A stretch of 64,000 nt of DNA from positions 124,001 to 188,000 of the forward strand of contig CAVZQE010000020.1 in the NCBI GenBank assembly GCA_963777325.1, read 5' to 3'. Shown one piece after another: positions 47,459 to 56,501 of this stretch. The stretch is from JAFAXA01 sp963777325 (lineage in GTDB: Bacteria; Pseudomonadota; Alphaproteobacteria; Acetobacterales; Acetobacteraceae). The notes below the pieces were generated by a model. The model saw only the letters and a list, made by a program, of their open reading frames with translations. It ran no database searches and had not been told where the DNA came from. The translations under genes and the position numbers were made by a program. Position 1 is the first letter of the stretch. Each line of letters begins with the position of its first letter.

Positions 47459-48679
47459 TTAGAAGTGGATGGAGCGGCGGAAGGCGTCAAGCCGTGGCTG
47501 ACGGAGAGTCGCCGTCCGTTCCCGGCCGCTCTCGAAGGCGCGCGCCGTCCGGTCCAGCCGGCGCAGCCACCACCGGTCCAGCAGGCTCATGACCGAGGCC
47601 GCGGGCAGCGTGATCGCGAGGACGGCGGCGCCGGCGAGCAGAGCCGGCCACAGGCCCGGCAGACGAGCCGCCGCTCGCACATAGACCCAAGACCCCGCCG
47701 ACGAGAGAACGAGGAGGTGCAGCAGATAGACCGGGAACGAGATGCGCCCGAGCCATCGCGCCACCCTTCCGCTGAGAGCGGACCGGACCGGCGCGCATCC
47801 GAGCGCGACCAGGATGAGCAGGACGGACGCCGGCACCCAGAGCACCGGGAAAAACGCGGGGTCCACCGGGAGCACCGGCGCGAGCCAGGCATAGGCGCCG
47901 ACCGGCCCGAAGAACCCGGCGAGCAGGAAGGCGACGGCCACAAGCGCGGCCGAGAGCGGCAGGGACAGGCTGACCGCGCGCCGGCTCAGATACCAGGACA
48001 GGAACACCCCCGCCAGGAACTCGGGCAGGCGAGGAAACGTGTGCACCGTCATGAGGCCGAGCACGCCGAGCAGGAAGGCCGCCGCCGCCGGCCGCGCGCA
48101 GCACAGCAGCAGGGGCGCGCTCGCGAACACGAACAGGCTGCCCACCATCTCGGCTCGCATCGTCCACATGCTGCTGTCATAGCGGCTCGCGCCATCGAAG
48201 AACGTCTCGAACGCCCCTTGCTGAAAGGCGTCCCAGAGCGAAGGCACAAACTTGGCCGCTTTCAGCCCGGCGAAGCCGAAATCGGCGAGCCAGGGCGATC
48301 CGCTGACCGCCGCCGCCTCTTCGAAGTGATAACAGCCGGTGCGGAACAAGGTCCAGGACAGCAGGGTCGCGAGCAAGCACGGACCCGCCAGCCGCGGCCA
48401 GCGCTTCAGGACGCCGCGCAGCACCGTGCCGGTGTCGCCCGTGTGGAAGAACCGCCAGGGCAGCACGAACCCGGACAGGACGAAGAAGAAGCTCACGGCC
48501 GCCGTCCCGTTCGCGACGGCGAACCACCAGCGGCCAATCAGGGGATGCGGAACGGCGTGCGGAAACAGCCCGCTGACCTGCGGGAGAAACCCGAGCGACA
48601 GATGCCAGAACACGACCGCCAGCGCCGCCAGACCGCGCAGGCACTCGAGCGAGTTGAGCCTCCGGGACGGAGGAGACAT
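47459..48679 (-). CDS. acyltransferase family 3 membrane protein
   Basis: A 406-residue polytopic acyltransferase (OafA/NolL type), which transfers acyl groups to cell-surface sugars or lipids. The N-terminal motif SLECLRGLAALAVVFWHLSL with the catalytic His, the FFFVLSGFVLPWRF segment and about ten membrane spans are characteristic. Its ATG overlaps the lpd stop by one base. It separates lpd from lipA, which are normally adjacent. It shares the ending I-H-F and a 10-base stretch with lpd, suggesting insertion at the lpd 3' end. Substrate unknown; surface polysaccharide is a fair guess. Confidence 0.88.
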   Translation of the reverse strand: MSPPSRRLNSLECLRGLAALAVVFWHLSLGFLPQVSGLFPHAVPHPLIGRWWFAVANGTAAVSFFFVLSGFVLPWRFFHTGDTGTVLRGVLKRWPRLAGPCLLATLLSWTLFRTGCYHFEEAAAVSGSPWLADFGFAGLKAAKFVPSLWDAFQQGAFETFFDGASRYDSSMWTMRAEMVGSLFVFASAPLLLCCARPAAAAFLLGVLGLMTVHTFPRLPEFLAGVFLSWYLSRRAVSLSLPLSAALVAVAFLLAGFFGPVGAYAWLAPVLPVDPAFFPVLWVPASVLLILVALGCAPVRSALSGRVARWLGRISFPVYLLHLLVLSSAGSWVYVRAAARLPGLWPALLAGAAVLAITLPAASVMSLLDRWWLRRLDRTARAFESGRERTATLRQPRLDAFRRSIHF

Positions 48680-50080
48680 CAGAAGTGGATCGCCCGTCCA
48701 TAGGAAGCGAGCACCGCCTCGTGCATCGTCTCGCTGACGGTCGGATGCGGGAAGACCGTGGCCATCAACTCGGCCTCCGTGCTCTCCAAGGTCCGGGCGA
48801 TCGCGAAGCCCTGGATCATCTCCGTCACCTCGGCGCCGACCATATGCGCGCCGAGCAGCTCGCCCGTCCTGGCATCGAACACGGTCTTCGCCAGCCCTTC
48901 CGGCTCGCCCATGGCGATCGCCTTGCCATTGCCGACGAAGGGAAAGCGACCGACCTTCACCTCATGCCCGGCCGCCTCCGCCGCCGCCTGCGTCATCCCG
49001 ACCGAGGCGATCTGCGGGCGGCAATAGGTGCAGCTTGGAATGTTGGCAGCGTTGAGCGCATGCACGCCGGGTACGCCCGCGAGCGCCTCGACGCAAATCA
49101 CGCCTTCCTCGCTCGCCTTGTGCGCGAGCCAGGGCGGTCCCACCAGGTCGCCGATGGCGTAGACGCCCGGCTCGCCGGTGCGGCCGAACCCGTCCGCCAC
49201 GACGTGGCCGCGCTCGACTCGCACGGCGGTGCCCTCCAGTCCCAGTCCCTCGACGTTGCCGGCGATGCCGATGGCGACGATCACCCGCGCCGCCGTGATC
49301 TCGCGCGATTTGCCCTCCGCCTCGACCGTCACGCTGACGCTGCCCTCGCCCCGGCGGGCGCCCTTCACCGTCGCGCCGGTCAGGATCGTCATGCCCTGCG
49401 CCTCGAAGGCCTTATGGGCGAACGCAGCGATCTCCTCGTCCTCGACCGGCAGGATGCGCCCGACCGCTTCCACGACCGTCACCTCGGCGCCCATGTTGCG
49501 GTAGAAGCTCGCGAACTCGATGCCGACGGCGCCAGAGCCGACCACCAGCACCGACGCGCGGCATCGACGGCGGAACCATGGCCTCCCGGTAGCTCCAGAC
49601 GAGCTTGCCGTCCGGCTCCAGCCCCGGCAGCGTCCTCGCGCGCGCGCCGGTGGCGAGGACGACGTGCGGCGCGTGCAAGGTCGCGACCGGACTGCCGTCC
49701 TTCTCGACGGCGACCGCCCCTGCCCCGGCCAGCCGCCCTTCGCCATCGAATACCGCGACCTTGTTCTTGCGCAGGAGATGCGCGACGCCCGTGGAGAGCT
49801 GCTTGGCGACCGCGCGCGAACGCTCGACGACGCGCGCGAGATCGAAGCGCGGATTGTCGGCGGCGAAGCCGAACTGGTCGAGCGAATGCAGCAGATGGTT
49901 GATCTCGCTCGTTCGCAGCAGCGCTTTCGTCGGGATGCAGCCCCAGTTGAGACAGATGCCGCCCAGATGTTCGCGCTCGACCAGCCCGACCCGCATGCCG
50001 AGCTGCGCGGCGCGGATGGCCGCGACATAGCCGCCCGGTCCGCCGCCGAGCACGATCAGGTCGAAAGCCTGTTCCGCCAT
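48679..50080 (-). CDS. lpd: dihydrolipoyl dehydrogenase (E3), one frameshift
   Basis: Flavoprotein that reoxidises the lipoyl groups of the pyruvate dehydrogenase complex. FAD motif LGGGPGGYVAAIRAAQLG, redox disulfide GICLNWGCIPTKAL, NAD motif VVGSGAVGIEFASFY and the C-terminal HPTVSETMHEAVL are all present. The frame switches at about 49555-49562 between PPSMPR and SVLVVGSG; one extra base explains it. Corrected length is about 467 residues, as expected. It follows pdhC by 12 bases in minus-strand order. Confidence 0.94.
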
Positions 50081-50092
50081 CGCGGCCGCCGC

Positions 50093-51444
50093 TCACAGCA
50101 TCAGTCTGAGCGGATCCTCGACGATGGCCCGGAACACGCCGAGCCACTCGGCCGCGAGCGCCCCGTCCACCGCGCGGTGATCGGCGGACAGCGTGCAGGT
50201 CGCGACCGTCGCGATCGCAAGCGCGCCGTCCCGCACCACCGGCCGCTGCAACCCGGCCGCGACGGCCAGGATCGCCGCTTGCGGCGGGTTGATGATGGCC
50301 GCGAACTCGCTGCACGCCGTACATGCCCATATTGGAGATCGAGAAGCCGCCGCCCTGGAACTCCTCGGGCCTGAGTTTCCCGGCGCGCGCGCGCGCGACC
50401 AGATCCTTGACCTCGCGGCTGATCGCGGCGAGGCCCTTCTGGTCCGCGCGCCGGACGATCGGGGTGATCGAGCCCGTCCGGGATCGAAACGGCGACGCTG
50501 ATATCCACGTCCTCGAAGCGCGCGATCGCTTCCTCGGTCCAGGCGGCGTTGACGCCCGGCACGCGGCGCAGCGCGACGGCGGCGGCCTTGATCAGCATGT
50601 CGTTGACCGAGAGCTTGAACGCGCCCGGCCCCTCCGCCGCCGACCGCGCGTTCAGTTCCGTCGCGCAGCTTCAGCAGCGCATCCAGCTCGACGTCGATCG
50701 AGACGTAGAAATGCGGGACCGACTGTTTCGCTTCCGTCAGCCGCCGCGCGATCGTGCGCCGCACGCCGCTGTTCGGGACGAGGCTGTGCGCCCCCGCGAT
50801 CGCGGGCGCCGCCTTCGCCAGCGGCTGCGGCTGCGGAGACGCGGGCGGAGCCGGTGCGGGCGCGGGCTGTTTCGGCCGCCGCACTTCTGCCGCGACGCCG
50901 CCTCGATGTCGGCCTTGACGATCCGGCCGCCCGGACCCGAGCCTTGCAGTCGCGGACAGATCGATCCCGGCCTGCTTCGCCATCCGCCGCGCCAGCGGTG
51001 ACGCCGCGATGCGGTCCGCATCCCGTCCGTCGCCGTCGCCGTCGCCCTTCGCCGCTGGCGGCGTGGCCGGCGCGGGCGGCGGGCTGATCCTTGCGGGTTT
51101 CCTGCGGCGCGCGCCCAGCCGCTTGCGCGGGCGCGGGATTGCTGTCGCGGATTTCGGGAGCCGCCGGCGCAGCTTGCGGCTCGTCATCCGCGTCTGCACC
51201 GTCGGAGTTCGCGCAATTCCGCAATCGGCGCGTTCACCTTGACGCCCTGGGTTCCGTCGCCGACCAGGATCTTGCCCAGGATGCCGTCGTCGTTCGCCTC
51301 GACCTCCATCGTCGCCTTGTCGGTCTCGATCTCCGCGATGACGTCGCCGGACCGGATCGCGTCGCCCTCCTTCTTGAGCCAGCGCGAAAGCGTGCCCTCG
51401 GTCATGGTCGGGCTGAGTGCGGGCATCAGGATGTTCGTGGCCAT
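50093..51444 (-). CDS. pdhC: pyruvate dehydrogenase E2, dihydrolipoyl acetyltransferase (about seven frameshifts)
   Basis: Core acetyltransferase of the complex. From ATG 51444 the lipoyl domain is clear (ILMPALSPTMTEGTLSRWLK, with the lipoyl Lys in ETDKATMEVEA). Then come a Pro/Ala linker, the E3-binding domain (SPLARRMAKQAGIDL, GSGPGGRIVKADIEAA) and the catalytic domain (RRTIARRLTEAKQSVPHFYV, NDMLIKAAAVALRRVPGVNA, DISVAVSIPDGL, and catalytic HRAVDG). These pieces lie in changing frames. Shifts fall at about 51206, 51100, 50950, 50890, 50660, 50475 and 50320. The density of errors in an otherwise well-conserved enzyme argues for poor base calls rather than a dead gene. Confidence 0.9.
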
Positions 51445-51466
51445 GCGGCGCGTTCCTCGACGGACG

Positions 51467-52833
51467 TCAGACGATGCGCTTGACCGCGTCCACGACGGAG
51501 GACGGTTGCGGCAACGCGAGCTTTTCCAGATTGGCGGCGTAGGGCAGCGGCACATCGGCGCCATGGACGCGCACCGGCGGCGCGTCCAGCCAGTCGAAGC
51601 AGTGCTCGATCACCCGCATCGCGATCTCGGCGCCGATGCCCGCGAACGGCCAGCCCTCCTCGACCGACACGATCCGGTTCGTCTTCTTGACGCTGGCGAC
51701 GACCGTCTCGGTATCGAGCGGACGCAGCGAGCGAAGATTGATCACCTCCGCCTCGATCCCCTCGCCCGCCAGCATCTCGGCCGCCTCCATCGCCACCCCG
51801 ACCATCAGGCTGAACGCGACGATGGTCACGTCCTTGCCCGCCCGCTCGATCTTGGCGCGGCCGATCGGGACGGTGAACTCCTCGTCCGTCGGGCAATCGA
51901 AGCTGCGGCCGTACAGGATCTCGTTCTCGAGCACGATCACCGGGTTCGGATCGCGGATCGCGGAGCGCAGCAATCCGACAGCGTCGGCCGCGGACCAGGG
52001 CGCGACCACCTTCAGCCCCGGCACATGCGCATACCACGAGGCGTAGCATTGGCTATGCTGCGCGCCGACGCGGGCGGCTGCGCCGTTCGGGCCGCGAAAC
52101 ACGATCGGGCAGTGCATCTGGCCGCCCGACATGTAGAGCGTCTTGGCGGCGGAGTTGACGATCTGGTCGATCGCCTGCATCGCGAAGTTGAAGGTCATGA
52201 ACTCGACGATCGGTTTGAGCCCGGCCATCGCCGCGCCGACCGCGAGGCCGGTGAAGCCGTGTTCGGTGATCGGCGTGTCGATGACGCGCTTCGGGCCGAA
52301 CTCCTCGAGCAGTCCCTGGCTCACCTTGTACGCGCCGTGATACTGCGCGACCTCCTCGCCCAGCAGGAACACGCGGTCATCTTCCCGCATCGCGCCCGCC
52401 ATCGCGGCGCGCAGCGCCTCGCGCACCGTCATCGTGCTGGGTCTCGCCGGCCTGCCGGCTCGGGCGCGGGCTTCGGCTCCGTGACCGCCTCGGTTTCGAC
52501 CGGCGCTTCGTCGGGCGTCGCTTCCTTCTTCTCGCGCGCCGCTTCCGTCGTTTGCGGCGCCGTCGCTTGCGGCGTCTCTGGCGCCCCCACGCCGTCGCCA
52601 TCGAGCAGCGCGATCGGCGTATTGACCGCGATGCCGTCCGTTCCCTCGTCGACGAGGATGCGCGCAAGCGTGCCGTCGTCGGCCGCCTCGACTTCCATCG
52701 TCGCCTTGTCGGTCTCGATCTCGGCGATCACGTCGCCCGCGCGCACCGTCTCGCCCGTCTTCTTGATCCAGCGCGCGAGCTTGCCCTCCGTCATGGTGGG
52801 CGAGAGCGCCGGCATCAGGATCTCGGTCGGCAT
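51467..52833 (-). CDS. pdhB: pyruvate dehydrogenase E1 beta with N-terminal lipoyl domain (one frameshift)
   Basis: E1 beta subunit, forming with PdhA the thiamine-diphosphate decarboxylase. From ATG 52833 a lipoyl domain (ILMPALSPTMTEGKLARWIK, DKATMEVEA) and a Glu/Pro/Ala linker lead to a stop near 52429. The E1 beta body (MTVREALRAAMAGAMREDDR, DTPITEHGFTGLAVGAAM, INLRSLRPLDTETV) begins at 52432 in another frame. Alphaproteobacterial PdhB is normally one lipoyl-E1 beta chain of about 455 residues, so I read these as one gene with a shift at about 52440-52460. This shift needs one missing or two extra bases. Confidence 0.92.
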
Positions 52834-52837
52834 CGGA

Positions 52838-53830
52838 TCAGCCTTCCAGCAATACGTCTGTGGTCAGCGCGGACGGATCGGGCTCGGGACTGTCCTCGGC
52901 GAATTTCACCGCCTCCTCGACCATGCGCCTCACGTCCCGGTCGACGGATTTCAGCGCCTCCTCGCTCGTTCCCGCTTGCACAAGGCGCGCGCGCAGCGTG
53001 TCGATCGGATCGTGCTCCGCCCTGATCTTCTGGATCTCGTCGCGCGTGCGATATTTGCCCGGATCGGACATCGAGTGGCCGCGATAGCGATAGGTCTGCA
53101 TTTCGATCAGGCGCGGCCCGTTTCCGGCCCGGCAGACGGCGACGGCCTCGGCGACCGCCGCATGCACGGCGGCGACATCCATCCCATCGACGCGCACGCC
53201 CTCGATGCCCCAGGGCGCGCCGTTCTGCGACAGATCGCGCGAGGCGGACGCGCGCTCGATGCTCGTTCCCATACCGTAGCGATTGTTCTCGATGATGTAG
53301 ACGACCGGCAGCTTCATCAGCGCCGCCAGATTGAAGCTCTCGAACACCTGGCCCTGGCTGGACGCGCCCTCGCCGAAGAAGGTGAGGCAGACATGGCCGT
53401 CGCCGCGATAGTAGTTCGCAAACGCGATGCCGGTGCCGATGCTCGCGGGCACGCCGACGATGCCGTGGCCGCCGAAGAAGTTCTTCTCGCGGCTGAACAT
53501 GTGCATCGAGCCGCCCTTGCCGCCCGAATAGCCGGTCGCGCGGCCCGCGAGCTCCGCCATCACGCCTTTCGGGTCCATGCCGGTCGCGAGCATGTGGCCG
53601 TGGTCGCGATAGGACGTGACGACCTGGTCGCCCTCCCGGAGCGCCGCCAGCGCGCCGACGACCACCGCTTCCTGGCCGATATAGAGATGGCAGAAGCCGC
53701 CGATCAGGCCCATGCCGTAGAGCTGGCCCGCCTTCTCCTCGAACCGGCGGATCAGCAGCATGTCGCGAAAGGCGCGGGCGAGGCGCTCGGGCGACAGCGC
53801 GTTGCCGGAAGCCGACTCTGCCGCTTGCAT
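52838..53830 (-). CDS. pdhA: pyruvate dehydrogenase E1 component alpha subunit
   Basis: A 330-residue E1 alpha subunit. The thiamine-diphosphate motif is visible as GEGASSQGQVFESFNLAALM ending in ENNRYGMGTS. The phosphorylation-loop-like YRYRGHSMSDPGKYR, GFCHLYIGQEAVVVG and GGKGGSMHMFS are also typical. It is the first gene of the minus-strand operon pdhA-pdhB-pdhC-lpd, whose promoter should lie in the 140-base gap shared with tonB. The product feeds acetyl-CoA to the TCA cycle. Confidence 0.97.
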   Translation of the reverse strand: MQAAESASGNALSPERLARAFRDMLLIRRFEEKAGQLYGMGLIGGFCHLYIGQEAVVVGALAALREGDQVVTSYRDHGHMLATGMDPKGVMAELAGRATGYSGGKGGSMHMFSREKNFFGGHGIVGVPASIGTGIAFANYYRGDGHVCLTFFGEGASSQGQVFESFNLAALMKLPVVYIIENNRYGMGTSIERASASRDLSQNGAPWGIEGVRVDGMDVAAVHAAVAEAVAVCRAGNGPRLIEMQTYRYRGHSMSDPGKYRTRDEIQKIRAEHDPIDTLRARLVQAGTSEEALKSVDRDVRRMVEEAVKFAEDSPEPDPSALTTDVLLEG

Positions 53831-53911
53831 CTCGCGTTTCTCCCTTCCGCCCGCGCCGGAACACGGGTCAGTGAAACAGCCGCAAACCCCGGCGGCAAGC
53901 CGCGCCTCGCC

Positions 53912-53947
53912 AGCCTACGCTCCAGCCTACGCCCCACCCTACGCCGT
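53912..53947. repeat. three 12-bp tandem repeats in the pdhA/tonB divergent gap
   Basis: AGCCTACGCTCC, AGCCTACGCCCC and ACCCTACGCCGT lie in direct tandem about 80-115 bases upstream of pdhA. They could be operator sites for pdh or tonB, or a simple duplication. Confidence 0.65.
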
Positions 53948-53970
53948 TGTAACGCTTGACTTCGGCGGGG

Positions 53971-55017
53971 ATGCGCCAAAGAAGGAGCCAGCGGGCCGGA
54001 CCGCCATCCGGCCTCCGCGCGCCGCCAGACAGAGTGGCCCGCCTGATTGAATGCGTTGCCGAAATCCAAATCCGGTTAGGTGTCGCTGCCGGTCTGGCCC
54101 GGCCATGGAGGCTGGCCCGGTCGCAGCCGCGACGCCGCTGGGTCATCGCCGCCTCGATCCTGCTGCATCTGTCGCTGCTGCTGCTGCTGGCGCCCTGGCG
54201 GGAACCGGCGCTCCCGCCCGAACCGCTGCCGCCGCCCACGGTCGCCATGGTGTTCGAATCCGCCAACCCGCGCGGCCCATCGGTGCCGAACCCGACGCCC
54301 GAAGCCTCGCTGCCCACCCCGCCGACGCCCCCGCCGCAGCAGCCGCAGCCGCAGCCGCCCGCGCCTCAGCCCGTACCCGCGCCTCCGGCGCCGCCAGCGC
54401 CGCCCGAGGTTTCGCTCGCGACGCCGCCCGCGCCTCCGCCGCCCCCGCTCGACCTGCCGCCGCCGCCCGATCTGACCGCGCCGGAGCCCTTGCCGCCGCC
54501 CGCGCCCGCGCCGCCCCGGCCCCGCCCGACGCCGCCGGTGCGCGAGGCCGAGCGGCCGCCGTCAGAGCGTCAGCCGAACACGGCCTTCCCGAAGCCGATG
54601 AACTTCTCCTTCGGCGCGCCCCGGTCGCCTTCCGCGCTCGAACGCGCCTTCTCCAGCTACGCGCCGGGACGGGCCGCGAAGGGCGACACCTCGCTCGGCC
54701 AGTTCGCGCGCGTGACGAAGGGCCGGGTGGACGCCGACTGGATGGGCGATTTGCACCGCTGGTGGCTGGAGCACCGCTACTACCCGGAGCAGGCGGCGAT
54801 GGCCGGCGAGGACGGGACCGTGAAAATCCAGATCCAGGTGGACCGCTACGGGCATGTCCGCCTCGTCGACCTGGAGGGACGGTCCGGGTCGCAATGGCTC
54901 GACATGGCGGCGCAGGCAGTGTTCCGGGGCGCGACCCTGCCGCCCTTCCCGCCCGGCACGCGGGACGACCAGATCACCGTCGATCTGACGATCAACTACA
55001 TCCTGGTCCGGCGCTAG
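53971..55017 (+). CDS. energy transducer TonB-like protein
   Basis: A 348-residue TonB-family protein, which passes proton-motive force from ExbBD to outer-membrane receptors. A basic cytoplasmic start is followed by the single membrane anchor (RRWVIAASILLHLSLLLLLA), then about 150 residues of Pro-rich spacer that cross the periplasm. The C-terminal domain holds WWLEHRYYPEQAAMAGEDGT, IQVDRYGHVRLVDL and QAVFRGATLPPFPPG, the TonB fold. The start is uncertain: ATG 53971 is used, but GTG 54034 would remove a poorly conserved N-terminus. exbB/exbD are not in the window. Confidence 0.88.
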   Translation: MRQRRSQRAGPPSGLRAPPDRVARLIECVAEIQIRLGVAAGLARPWRLARSQPRRRWVIAASILLHLSLLLLLAPWREPALPPEPLPPPTVAMVFESANPRGPSVPNPTPEASLPTPPTPPPQQPQPQPPAPQPVPAPPAPPAPPEVSLATPPAPPPPPLDLPPPPDLTAPEPLPPPAPAPPRPRPTPPVREAERPPSERQPNTAFPKPMNFSFGAPRSPSALERAFSSYAPGRAAKGDTSLGQFARVTKGRVDADWMGDLHRWWLEHRYYPEQAAMAGEDGTVKIQIQVDRYGHVRLVDLEGRSGSQWLDMAAQAVFRGATLPPFPPGTRDDQITVDLTINYILVRR

Positions 55018-55020
55018 CCG

Positions 55021-55350
55021 TCAGAACAGGCGCTCCTTCGGCCCGTACTGCACGATGATGTCGGATGGGTCGGCGAGGTTCAGCATCGCGCGCGCCCGCT
55101 CGTCGAGCGTGTCCCGGTCGATGCTGTTATTGCGCAAGCCCGCGAGCCGCCGTTCCCATGTCGCCTGCTCTGCCTGCGCAAGGCTCAGATCGGCCTCGGC
55201 TTTCTTCAGAAGCGTCTGCCGCTCGGCGTAGGCGACCAGGCCGCGATCGCCATGCGTCGCGTTCCAGCCGAAATACCCGACCAGCGACAGGAACACCAGC
55301 GGCGCGACTGCGGCGCGCGCCTTGCGCTTCAACTCACGTGCGAATGCCAT
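55021..55350 (-). CDS. ftsB: septum formation initiator FtsB/DivIC-like
   Basis: A 109-residue bitopic protein: basic N-terminus (MAFARELKRKARAAV), one membrane span (APLVFLSLVGYFGWNAT) and a periplasmic coiled coil (LKKAEADLSLAQAEQATWER) ending in the conserved ERARAMLNLADPSDIIV. This is the FtsB/DivIC pattern, part of the FtsQLB divisome complex. Its place just upstream of pdhA in minus-strand order is conserved in Alphaproteobacteria, although tonB separates the two here. An in-frame ATG 45 bases upstream is an alternative start. Confidence 0.9.
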   Translation of the reverse strand: MAFARELKRKARAAVAPLVFLSLVGYFGWNATHGDRGLVAYAERQTLLKKAEADLSLAQAEQATWERRLAGLRNNSIDRDTLDERARAMLNLADPSDIIVQYGPKERLF

Positions 55351-55460
55351 GACCGCGATTGCCTCGATGCCGTGCGGCCGGTCTATCACGGCCATGGCGT
55401 TCCTCGGACAACGGCATCCAAGTCGCGCGTTGAACTCGCTTTTCAGCCGCGCATGTGGCA

Positions 55461-55488
55461 GGGATGCGACACACGGGATGCGACACAC
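55461..55488. repeat. 14-bp direct repeat upstream of the toxin-antitoxin-like pair
   Basis: GGGATGCGACACAC occurs twice in perfect tandem, ending 36 bases before the GTG start at 55525. The position fits an autoregulatory operator, as is usual for toxin-antitoxin operons. No direct proof. Confidence 0.7.
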
Positions 55489-55524
55489 GGGCGCGGTTCG
55501 ATCAAGGTGGAGAAGGATTGCGTC

Positions 55525-55731
55525 GTGAGTGATCGCACCGACGATGTGAAGGCGCTCTACCGGCAAGCGTTCCGGGATTTCGGTTTGGTTGCCCTGTGGA
55601 GCATGCGCCCGATCCCGGAACCGACGGCCGCCGACGCGCTGGCGATCACGGCCGCCTTGCGCACGCATGGCCGCATGGATGGACGACGGCTCGCGGAGCG
55701 CATCGAGCAGCTCTGTCGTGCCCATCAGTGA
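55525..55731 (+). CDS. small antitoxin-like partner of nucleotidyltransferase (68 aa)
   Basis: A GTG start at 55525 with GGAGAAGG eight bases upstream gives a 68-residue protein containing DVKALYRQAFRDFGLVALWS, PEPTAADALAITAALRTHG and RRLAERIEQLC. It is acidic to neutral and helical. Small genes of this type precede AbiEii-like nucleotidyltransferase genes in Proteobacteria. Its stop lies 13 bases inside the next gene, so the two are translationally coupled. Role as an antitoxin is inferred from the arrangement. Confidence 0.6.
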   Translation: MSDRTDDVKALYRQAFRDFGLVALWSMRPIPEPTAADALAITAALRTHGRMDGRRLAERIEQLCRAHQ

Positions 55732-56494
55732 GTTTCAGTCGGCCGTATTGCGGCTGCTCGCAGCCCATCGCAGCCCGGACAGCTACATCGCGTTCGGCAT
55801 CGCCATCAACCGGCACGGCCCCCGCTTCTCGGGCGCCATTGACATCTTTCACGACTCGGCGGGGCGGCTCGAAAAAGCCGTTCAGGCAGACGAAGCTGCG
55901 CTCTCTAAGGCCGGTTACGCCGTCACATGGTCGCCCACTCAACGAACCGAGAAGCGCGAAGCGACCATCGAGAAGCACCGCGAGCGGATGCAGCTTGAGT
56001 GGATGACGGACTCCGCCTTCCGGTTTTTCCCGACGCAACCGGACGATCTGTTCGGCTACGTGCTGCATCCGGTCGATCTTGCCACCAACAAGGCATCGGC
56101 GGCGGCAGACCGCCGCGTGCCCCGCGATGTGATGGATCTGGTAACGATCCACGAAAACGTCCTGCCGCTCGGCGCGATTGTCGCCGCCGCGGTCGGAAAG
56201 TTTCCCGGCACCACGCCCGAGGAGTTCCAGGCCTTGGCGACGGAGCAGCCGGTTGACATGCCCGTTCTGCACCGCCGTATCCGCTCCATGATCGAGGACG
56301 CGGAAAGCTTTGTCGCGAAGCTGCCGAGCGACGCCGTAGGCGTCGTGTTCACCGACGCTGGGAGGCCCGTGCAGCCGGACGTGAACGCGCTGGATAGGTA
56401 TCGACGCAACCCCGGCGCACCGGGTGGCTTGTGGCCGAGCTCCCCGGAAATCGGACGCGCCATGCTGGAACGCTACATCAAACCAAAACCGTAG
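55718..56494 (+). CDS. AbiEii/AbiGii-like nucleotidyltransferase (toxin-like)
   Basis: A 258-residue protein of the nucleotidyltransferase AbiEii family, the toxin class of type IV toxin-antitoxin systems. The N-terminal fold is seen in YIAFGIAINRHGPRFSGAID followed by IF; the second landmark is HPVDLATNKASAAADRRVPR then DVMDLV. In typical members the first motif reads GG...RxS-x-D-I-D; here FG replaces GG and Ala stands where an acidic residue is usual, so the active site may be weakened. A GTG start at 55718 overlaps the upstream gene. The pair lies between kdsA and ftsB, where enolase is normally found. Confidence 0.75.
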   Translation: MPISEFQSAVLRLLAAHRSPDSYIAFGIAINRHGPRFSGAIDIFHDSAGRLEKAVQADEAALSKAGYAVTWSPTQRTEKREATIEKHRERMQLEWMTDSAFRFFPTQPDDLFGYVLHPVDLATNKASAAADRRVPRDVMDLVTIHENVLPLGAIVAAAVGKFPGTTPEEFQALATEQPVDMPVLHRRIRSMIEDAESFVAKLPSDAVGVVFTDAGRPVQPDVNALDRYRRNPGAPGGLWPSSPEIGRAMLERYIKPKP

Positions 56495-56501
56495 CAGACG
56501 C

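Noticed and set aside
50093..51444. pdhC as a decayed pseudogene
   Set aside because: All domains and catalytic residues are present in order and each interruption is a one-base shift. The surrounding complex genes are present, so base errors are more plausible than decay.
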